This document shows, piece by piece, positions 6,981 to 11,484 of a stretch of 11,484 nt of DNA. This DNA comes from an archaeon (GTDB lineage: Archaea > Thermoproteota > Nitrososphaeria > Conexivisphaerales > UBA164): contig JAJZYL010000025.1 of NCBI GenBank assembly GCA_021798095.1, positions 1 through 11,484 on the forward strand, given 5' to 3'. Positions within the stretch are counted from its first letter, which is position 1. Each line of letters opens with the position of its first letter. A program made the translations under genes and the position numbers. Under the pieces are notes generated by a model. The model saw only the letters and a program-made list of their open reading frames with translations, had not been told where the DNA came from and made no database searches.

Positions 6981-6993
6981 CGTTTATGCGGCC

Positions 6994-7779
6994 TTACGAA
7001 GAGTTCGGCCTGCCAGCTGAATAATCGATGATTTGATCTTCTGGCTCAGGGAGTTCGTACCACCTTCTTTTGTCGCCTATGACCGCTCTGATCTTCCACC
7101 TCAGGCTCTTCGGTACATCCTCGATCAATTGAAGGAGTCGAGCAATTCTGGCCCTTACCAGCTCCTTCTTTTCGCGTTCTATATTCATTCGAGTTAAGGC
7201 ATCATCAACAGTGGCAAGCGTCAATTTAAAGGTCCTGTAGATGCCCCAATCATCACGACAAAGCCCGGCTATGTAACCCCCGTTAATCCTTTCATCATCG
7301 ATGTCGCCTATATCATAATCGATCAGAAGGCTGATTATATCCTTGACATCCTTCTCATTTATCTCGACTATCTGAAGTTTTGTAACAAGCATATCGGCCA
7401 GGGAAATTGTGTACCTGTCAATTTCCAGCCTTTTCATGAAGTTAAACCTGTGGCACATCTCCAAACTATCCAGGAAGACGTCGACCCGCCGCCGATTAGC
7501 TGCATCCTTGAATATAAGCCGCTTCAAACCATATATGGCGTTAAACCTTTCTTCTGGGGTATACCCCATCTCAATAAATAGCTGTAAAAGCTTCCCGGCC
7601 TGTACCGCATGAGCCATAAAGTCCAGGTCGGTATAGTTTCTCTGCAGGTTCGCCTGTCTTGCGGACGGACAACGAAGCAAGAATGAAACCCCTCCCATGA
7701 GCCTTAGAATGACCTTCCTGGACTCGGCAGCATCGATGATCCTCTTTGCTTCATCAGCTGGGTCCGATAGAGGTCGCAT
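6994..7779 (-). CDS. Nucleotidyltransferase-fold protein (polymerase beta superfamily)
   Basis: This 261-residue protein has the marks of a polymerase-beta-type nucleotidyltransferase. These are LMGGVSFLL with the Gly-Gly pair (29-30), YTDLDFM with metal-binding Asp51 and Asp53, and RRRVDVFLD, where Asp100 is the likely third carboxylate. Downstream, SLADMLVTKLQIVEINEKD (126-144), a following K-D-I-I-x-L-L segment, and DDWGIYRT (176-183) are a pattern I associate with a widespread uncharacterised prokaryotic family. It is loosely related to AbiEii/MNT-like nucleotidyltransferases. The reaction and target are unknown; AMP or other nucleotide transfer to RNA or protein is possible. The C-terminal 60 residues are strongly basic, which would suit RNA binding. 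The ATG at 7779 is about 24 bases from a strong TATA box, implying a leaderless mRNA. Confidence 0.8.
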   Translation of the reverse strand: MRPLSDPADEAKRIIDAAESRKVILRLMGGVSFLLRCPSARQANLQRNYTDLDFMAHAVQAGKLLQLFIEMGYTPEERFNAIYGLKRLIFKDAANRRRVDVFLDSLEMCHRFNFMKRLEIDRYTISLADMLVTKLQIVEINEKDVKDIISLLIDYDIGDIDDERINGGYIAGLCRDDWGIYRTFKLTLATVDDALTRMNIEREKKELVRARIARLLQLIEDVPKSLRWKIRAVIGDKRRWYELPEPEDQIIDYSAGRPNSS

Positions 7780-7796
7780 TCGTCGCTTCTGGACCG

Positions 7797-7810
7797 TATT
7801 TATATTTAAC
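7797..7810 (-). promoter_or_regulatory. TATA box of the nucleotidyltransferase gene
   Basis: On the minus strand this is GTTAAATATAAATA, centred about 24 bases ahead of the ATG at 7779. That is the spacing at which archaeal transcription would start at or beside the initiation codon. Confidence 0.55.
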
Positions 7811-7837
7811 CATTGCTACTCATCCGGACAGCTCATC

Positions 7838-7930
7838 CATATAAATGACATAGGACCCGAATTATTCGAATAATGCGCTCGGCCTACGGCGCTGGCGGTA
7901 AGGACTAAGCTGTAAATGGCAATTTTTTCT
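7838..7930 (+). other. Palindrome and possible small transcript in the divergent intergenic region
   Basis: Within the 268-base gap between the nucleotidyltransferase gene and scpB lie three elements: a TATA-like ccatataaatgaca (7838-7850), a palindrome (7858-7877), and a six-T run (7923-7928). The palindrome has the 14-base perfect core ATTATTCGAATAAT, and with flanks it matches over 20 bases with one mismatched pair. The palindrome may be a dimeric regulator's operator. TATA element and T-run are about 80 bases apart and could bound a short transcript of about 58 bases. I see no tRNA, C/D-box or H/ACA signature and no stable long hairpin in it, so the transcript is only a possibility. Confidence 0.3.
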
Positions 7931-8010
7931 ATCGGCTGTTCTGGGCTGGCAGTCAGGTCATCTCGATTTTCCTATGGGTTAGGGATTTAATATAAGTCCA
8001 AGGCTGGGCA

Positions 8011-8031
8011 CTTAATAACGTTTTTATATAC
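8011..8031 (+). promoter_or_regulatory. Promoter region of scpB
   Basis: Two overlapping TATA-like elements, cttaataac (8011-8019) and tttttatata (8021-8030), lie about 33 and 22 bases ahead of the scpB ATG. Either would give a leader of only a few bases or none. No Shine-Dalgarno sequence precedes the start. Confidence 0.5.
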
Positions 8032-8047
8032 AGTGCTCTTGTAAACG

Positions 8048-8566
8048 ATGAGGAATCAATTGAGTGAACTGGCCAAAGTGGAGGCGGCCTTATATGCATC
8101 CGGGAGGCCCCTTTCGTTGGATGAACTGATAAGGATCACCGGAGTTCCAAAGACCAGAATTAAACCCCTTTTAACCGAGCTTGAGAGTAATGTTAAGGCC
8201 TACTCTCAGGCCCTGGAGCTGGTTCAGGTTAGAGGTGACCTTTATGCGCTCAGGCTTAAACAGGACTTCGTTTATATAGCCAAAAGGTCATCGCTAAGGC
8301 CTGTAATATCCAAGGCTGTATTGAGAACGCTAACCATGGTAGCATACTACCAGCCCATATCGTCGCTTGACCTCTCCCTCAGGAGGGGTACTCAGGTTTA
8401 TGGGCACCTGAAGCTTTTGGAATCTCTGGGTTATCTCAGGCATGAAGTAAAAGATAGGAGACGATATTTCTATACAACGCCATACTTTTCTTCTTACTTT
8501 GGCGTGCCGGATGATACTGATGGTATAAAAAAGAAACTCTCAAGCCTATTTAAAGCTACGCACTAG
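8048..8566 (+). CDS. scpB: Segregation and condensation protein B (ScpB)
   Basis: ScpB is a winged-helix protein that pairs with the kleisin ScpA to bridge SMC heads, compacting and segregating chromosomes. The 172-residue product has the expected two winged-helix domains. The first starts with VEAALYASGRPLSLDEL (11-27; the usual E-A-L-L-F-x-x-x-x-P-L-x-x-x-E-L) and continues to LELVQVRGDLYALRLK. The second contains VLRTLTMVAYYQPIS (91-105), LRRGTQVYGHLKLLESLGYL, and the closing RRYFYTTPYFSSYFGV, close to the family's Y-x-T-T-x-x-F-x-x-x-F-G. The length is near the family norm. No scpA or smc lies beside it in this window, although these genes are often clustered. It has its own promoter and diverges from the nucleotidyltransferase gene. 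Confidence 0.9.
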   Translation: MRNQLSELAKVEAALYASGRPLSLDELIRITGVPKTRIKPLLTELESNVKAYSQALELVQVRGDLYALRLKQDFVYIAKRSSLRPVISKAVLRTLTMVAYYQPISSLDLSLRRGTQVYGHLKLLESLGYLRHEVKDRRRYFYTTPYFSSYFGVPDDTDGIKKKLSSLFKATH

Positions 8567-8611
8567 TCAGCTGTCCGGGCCACCATGGAATCTGCCCTGA
8601 TTGGCTAACAA

Positions 8612-8695
8612 CCTGCTAGCACTATTACAAATAGAAAGCAGGCAAAAAAGGGCCCCCTGGAAATGTTGGGGAGTGATGGCCTGCGCGTTCAGGCC
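8612..8695 (+). other. Mutually exclusive hairpin segments ahead of the EamA transporter gene
   Basis: Four short segments can pair in alternative ways. CCTGCT (8612-8617) pairs with AGCAGG (8637-8642). AGCAGGC pairs with GGCCTGC (8678-8684), enclosing a CCCC/GGGG stem (8654-8657 with 8668-8671). GGCCTG pairs with CAGGCC (8690-8695) around a six-base loop. Pairings 1-2, 2-3 and 3-4 cannot all form at once, which is the geometry of an attenuator or switch. No T-run follows the last hairpin directly, and the nearest TATA-like sequence to the transporter lies downstream of it, so a role in that mRNA is doubtful. The rest of the 8567-8776 gap is featureless to me. Confidence 0.25.
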
Positions 8696-8723
8696 TCTGG
8701 TGATAGAACTGGAGCCCAATTAG

Positions 8724-8735
8724 TTTTAATTTAAC
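8724..8735 (+). promoter_or_regulatory. Probable TATA box of the EamA transporter gene
   Basis: The AT-rich ttttaatttaac is centred about 48 bases ahead of the ATG at 8777, predicting a leader of about 20 bases. A second AT-rich stretch at 8754-8766 is too near that ATG for standard spacing. Confidence 0.35.
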
Positions 8736-8776
8736 ATCAGATCATAACTATCTCCTTTAATAAATCCATTGTAAAA

Positions 8777-9667
8777 ATGCTTTTAACTTCCATCTTCCGG
8801 ACTAGATCGTTGTTAAGCTACATTTATCAGGGGCTGGCCTTTGGAACGCTTGCGCTGATATTTTACACGGTCGCGGACTTGCTTGTTAAATATCCTGCCG
8901 CCAAGATGGGAAATAGGGCGGCCTCGATTATAACCCTTGGAGTCTCAAATGTACCCATAGTTATTGCCCTGGTGCTGACAGCTAACGGCGCTCACTTTAG
9001 CTATATGATGGTGGTGCTATCGGCTATAAGTGGCATATGCCTTGGAGGCGGTACGCTGATGGTACTAAAGAGCCTTGAAAGTCAGCAGGTTACGAATACA
9101 ATGGCCTTAATCGAACTCGGGCTTGTGCTTACGGTCGTATATGGTATATTTGTCTTGCACGAATCGGAGCGCGTTCTCGGCTACGTGGGGGTGGTGGGCA
9201 TATTTGTCGGATCTCTGCTGGTATCAACAAAGGGCTTGACCATAAATACTAAACTCATACCGGCCATGGTAGGAAACATCATATGGGGAGGCCAGTTCAT
9301 AGCAATATACTATGCTATCAATTATACTAATAATATTTTATTACCAGCGTTGATCTCTTCGGTGACCGCAGTGGTCACGATAGAACTATATGCGCTGCTC
9401 TCGGGTGGTCATCATTTTGCCTTCAGGTCCGGCATGAGGAGGCCTCTTTATGTGGGCATTATTTCCGGTGCGTTCCTGGGGCTGGGCCTCATTGCTGTGA
9501 TGTTTATAATGGAATTCCACGTCCTCCCTACGGGCATGTCCTTGATGGCCATCGAGCCCGTATTAATAACCATATTAGGCGTAGTCTTCTACAGGGATTC
9601 CATAACCAAGGTGCAGGCTCTGGGCATACTCCTGGCTACATTAGGTGCCATAGTGCTTGCCGGATAA
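8777..9667 (+). CDS. EamA/DMT-superfamily transporter
   Basis: This 296-residue membrane protein has about ten hydrophobic helices in two repeats of five, the layout and length of drug/metabolite transporters of the EamA type. Typical marks are the Gly-rich helix LGGGTLMVLKSLE (89-101), the following ALIELGLVLTVVYGIFVLHESERVLG segment, where the helix ends in the family's characteristic Glu-rich turn, and the second-repeat counterpart AIEPVLITILGVVFYRDSITKVQ (258-280) leading to the final ALGILLATLGAIVLAG helix. Substrate is unknown; family members move amino acids, nucleotides, sugars or other metabolites. The ATG at 8777 is 14 codons ahead of the first helix. It is flanked by noncoding DNA on both sides and converges on the large surface-protein gene, so it is probably transcribed alone. 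Confidence 0.85.
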   Translation: MLLTSIFRTRSLLSYIYQGLAFGTLALIFYTVADLLVKYPAAKMGNRAASIITLGVSNVPIVIALVLTANGAHFSYMMVVLSAISGICLGGGTLMVLKSLESQQVTNTMALIELGLVLTVVYGIFVLHESERVLGYVGVVGIFVGSLLVSTKGLTINTKLIPAMVGNIIWGGQFIAIYYAINYTNNILLPALISSVTAVVTIELYALLSGGHHFAFRSGMRRPLYVGIISGAFLGLGLIAVMFIMEFHVLPTGMSLMAIEPVLITILGVVFYRDSITKVQALGILLATLGAIVLAG

Positions 9668-9741
9668 ACGGTGCGCTATAGCGGTCAAGATGAACTGTCA
9701 CCGGTTAACCCAGAAGCAAATTCCAGCCTTCAATTGGGCGC

Positions 9742-9763
9742 TCAATAATGATCAACTTATTGA
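9742..9763. repeat. AT-rich inverted repeat in the convergent gap
   Basis: TCAATAA and TTATTGA form perfect seven-base arms around an eight-base loop, 75 bases after the transporter stop. A weak hairpin could mark the 3' end of that transcript, but no T-run follows. Nothing else is evident in the 9668-9860 gap. Confidence 0.2.
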
Positions 9764-9852
9764 TGGCTGAAAAGTGCATTAAAAGTGTTTGGCTAAGGAA
9801 ATAGTCGTAGCCTCACTTTGCTTGCCGTGCATAATTGGCTCTGCTAAATCCG

Positions 9853-9876
9853 CACATTTCTTAATTAAAAAATGTG
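9853..9876. repeat. Inverted repeat spanning the stop codon of the surface-protein gene
   Basis: CACATTT and AAATGTG form seven-base arms around a ten-base AT-rich loop (9860-9869). The stop codon (9861-9863) of the minus-strand surface-protein gene lies in that loop. It may be a weak bidirectional end-of-transcript hairpin between the two converging genes. There is no clear following T-tract on either strand. Confidence 0.25.
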
Positions 9877-11484
9877 AATGTATTACCCAGGCTAGTGACC
9901 AGTTTGACTTCGTAGACGCCATTTTCAAAGAAGGGGGAAAGATCATATATGCTTCCGCTGGGTATGATTATTGAGACACTTTGGTGGGTCGCGGACGCGT
10001 CTGAAATAAGCCATGCACTAATTACAGTTATCGTCTGAGGGCCATCGTTCTCTATCAGGACTGCTGATTGATTAGCCAGAAGCGTGGCCTGATCCACTTC
10101 TGTTATAGTTGTAGGTTTAATAGAAATGATCGTCGAATTGCCTATGACAGGTACAGGTATGAGCAACTGAATTTCCTGTCCGGCCGAAACTTTCACACTT
10201 TCAAGGAGGTTCATATGGTTGGATGATATGCTACCCATGGATATGCTTACGGTACCGGGGGATACGGATCCAAGGGTAATGAAGGCTGTTAAAGACGTAG
10301 AACTTGATGGAATAGCAAAAGACATGTTAGCGGAAGAACTACCAGGTAGCACAAACGATTCCCCATCCCTTAAAAAGAGATCCTGTATCTGCATGGGAAT
10401 AGATTCAGGAATGCCGAAACTGATGGAAGGCATTATTCCATTGGGAGGGTAAGCACGAATTACAAAACCATTCCAGTATGTTATGTAGCTGCTTCCCAAG
10501 GCATCTCCAACCAGCCCCAGATATTTACCATCTACAGATATAATTAAACTATTGGCGGTGCTGCCAAATGTAGCTAGATTGTTAGATGCTGGTCCTATAT
10601 AGGCGGTAGCGCTGGAGCCTGACACTACTATATCGTATTGATACCATGTATTCGGCCTTTCATCTAATCCAGACGATGGCGCTGTCCAACTAGTCCAGGA
10701 ATTAGTTGTGGCCAGTCCGGAGTAATCGGCTCCCCCCCTGCTATCGAGCCTTGCCATTTGCCCTGCACCATTGGCGTTCGCAAGAAAGTAAACATTGCCG
10801 AGGCCTGTGGTATAAACGTCGAAACTTATTATCTCATTTTTAGCTAATAACGGCACATATGTGTACATATAATCCCCACTTGCGGAATTTGCATAAAAAG
10901 CGTTATCTGTGGAGTAATGGCTGCCGGATGGCGCGGTGGCCGTAATCCCAGCTTTTCCCGAGATATTCCACTCAGTAATAGAAGTCGGGTTCACGGCATA
11001 ATAATCGAACACGTTTTGGCCATTATCGTATTGGCCATAAACAGACGAAAGCTCGGGGGCCTCGCCTAGATATATACCATTGAAGTTTACCGAAGAGTTT
11101 TCAACTACCATCCATAGCGTTATTTGTGAATTACCAGGTATCACCCCTGGAATCTTAACCCAATAAGTAGCTACACCACCGCTTATGCCCTCAAGCCATG
11201 CATAGAGTTCTGAATTAAATGATAATGATGTAGAAGCGAAGAACCTTACGTTTGACCCGTTTGTATTTATTGTATTAAAACCATCAGATAGCAGGATCGC
11301 GTTTTCATTAGTTATATTAACGGCGATCATCTCTTGGAACGGAGAAGGGGTTGGTGACGCCTGCCCATTATCTATTATAATCGGTATAGCCTCAAATTTG
11401 GAGTAGTTGACAGCGGATGGGTTTATGGGGGCGATTTTAAATTCAGCAGCGGTCGTAGAGGCTGTAATATATATATCCGTCAAA
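9861..11484 (-). CDS. Large surface protein with DUF2341 and concanavalin-like regions (5' end outside the window)
   Basis: The frame is open to the right edge, so only the C-terminal 540-odd residues are seen; the TTG at 11483 is an internal codon, not a start. Residues of the fragment: about 50-165 match the DUF2341 pattern (a methyl-like opening MIAVNIT, then GSNVRFFAST, LYAWLEG, ATYWVKIP, ITLWMVVENSS, ending NGQNVFDYY). About 165-350 form a beta-rich region like concanavalin/LamG-type modules (ISFDVYTT, NTWYQYDIVVSG, YWNGFVIRAY). About 360-460 is Ser/Thr-rich, and 470-540 (SAVLIENDGPQTITVISAWL ... VKLVTSLGNTFTFF) resembles the beta segment common in archaeal pilin-like and secreted proteins. 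The composition (Ser, Thr, Asn, Gly, very few Lys or Cys) is that of an exported, perhaps glycosylated protein. No transmembrane helix is seen at the C-terminus. It may bind or be part of the cell surface. Confidence 0.8.
   Translation of the reverse strand, partial: LTDIYITASTTAAEFKIAPINPSAVNYSKFEAIPIIIDNGQASPTPSPFQEMIAVNITNENAILLSDGFNTINTNGSNVRFFASTSLSFNSELYAWLEGISGGVATYWVKIPGVIPGNSQITLWMVVENSSVNFNGIYLGEAPELSSVYGQYDNGQNVFDYYAVNPTSITEWNISGKAGITATAPSGSHYSTDNAFYANSASGDYMYTYVPLLAKNEIISFDVYTTGLGNVYFLANANGAGQMARLDSRGGADYSGLATTNSWTSWTAPSSGLDERPNTWYQYDIVVSGSSATAYIGPASNNLATFGSTANSLIISVDGKYLGLVGDALGSSYITYWNGFVIRAYPPNGIMPSISFGIPESIPMQIQDLFLRDGESFVLPGSSSANMSFAIPSSSTSLTAFITLGSVSPGTVSISMGSISSNHMNLLESVKVSAGQEIQLLIPVPVIGNSTIISIKPTTITEVDQATLLANQSAVLIENDGPQTITVISAWLISDASATHQSVSIIIPSGSIYDLSPFFENGVYEVKLVTSLGNTFTFFN

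Noticed and set aside
6994..7779. Reading the nucleotidyltransferase as the toxin of an AbiE-type toxin-antitoxin pair
   Set aside because: There is no AbiEi-like winged-helix antitoxin next to it; the neighbours are a phosphoesterase and, in divergent orientation, scpB.
7875..7960. Possible tRNA gene in the GC-richer part of the divergent gap
   Set aside because: There is no T-loop GTTCRA in register, no acceptor stem pairing and no D-arm consensus.
7824..8578. A ten-base inverted repeat (CCGGACAGCT at 7824-7833, AGCTGTCCGG at 8569-8578) flanking scpB
   Set aside because: It could be mobile-element ends, but it does not extend beyond ten bases, there are no target duplications or transposase, and a ten-base match between two gaps can occur by chance.
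8672..8718. Possible C/D-box RNA (GTGATGG, TGATAGA and CTGG-like boxes)
   Set aside because: The boxes deviate from consensus and the spacing between C' and D boxes is nearly zero, leaving no guide segment.
9789..9974. A 61-codon plus-strand frame between the transporter and the surface protein, starting TTG
   Set aside because: Most of it lies antisense to the C-terminus of the surface-protein gene, it has a TTG start with no promoter or ribosome-binding site, and its product shows no family motif.

Overview
The window reads as chromosomal DNA from an archaeon, probably an acidophile of Thermoplasmata-like or similar affiliation. The main evidence is an archaeal-type triosephosphate isomerase, a Pth2-type peptidyl-tRNA hydrolase, TATA-like boxes about 20-35 bases ahead of several starts with little or no 5' leader, and several TTG starts. 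GC content is moderate and AGG is common for arginine. The exact lineage cannot be fixed from this sequence alone. I see no rRNA, tRNA, CRISPR array or insertion sequence.

Layout. At the left edge (1-244, minus) is the N-terminus of an exported protein with a signal peptide. It is followed by the triosephosphate isomerase gene (431-1168, minus), which diverges from a rightward run of six closely spaced genes (1298-5984). The run encodes two small four-helix membrane proteins that look like diverged tandem copies, a membrane-anchored extracellular protein that I read as a glutamic-peptidase (family G1, eqolisin-like) relative, an MFS transporter, peptidyl-tRNA hydrolase Pth2, and tRNA pseudouridine synthase TruD. 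The first four genes look like an envelope/export-facing set. The last two are translation housekeeping genes and may have their own promoter.

Converging on truD is a leftward pair: a polymerase-beta-like nucleotidyltransferase (6994-7779) and, downstream of it, a calcineurin-like metallophosphoesterase (5998-6957). A 268-base divergent intergenic region with a near-perfect 20-base palindrome separates this pair from scpB (8048-8566), whose product is the kleisin-partner protein of SMC chromosome condensation. Next comes a 210-base noncoding stretch with mutually exclusive pairing segments, then an EamA/DMT-type ten-helix transporter (8777-9667). The right edge (9861-11484, minus) holds the C-terminal 541 codons of a large surface protein with a DUF2341 region, a concanavalin-like region and an archaeal-pilin-like C-terminal segment.

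The most interesting part is the 1298-4586 membrane/exported cluster. The G1-like protein keeps a candidate Gln/Glu catalytic pair. This assignment is by eye and needs a profile or structure check.
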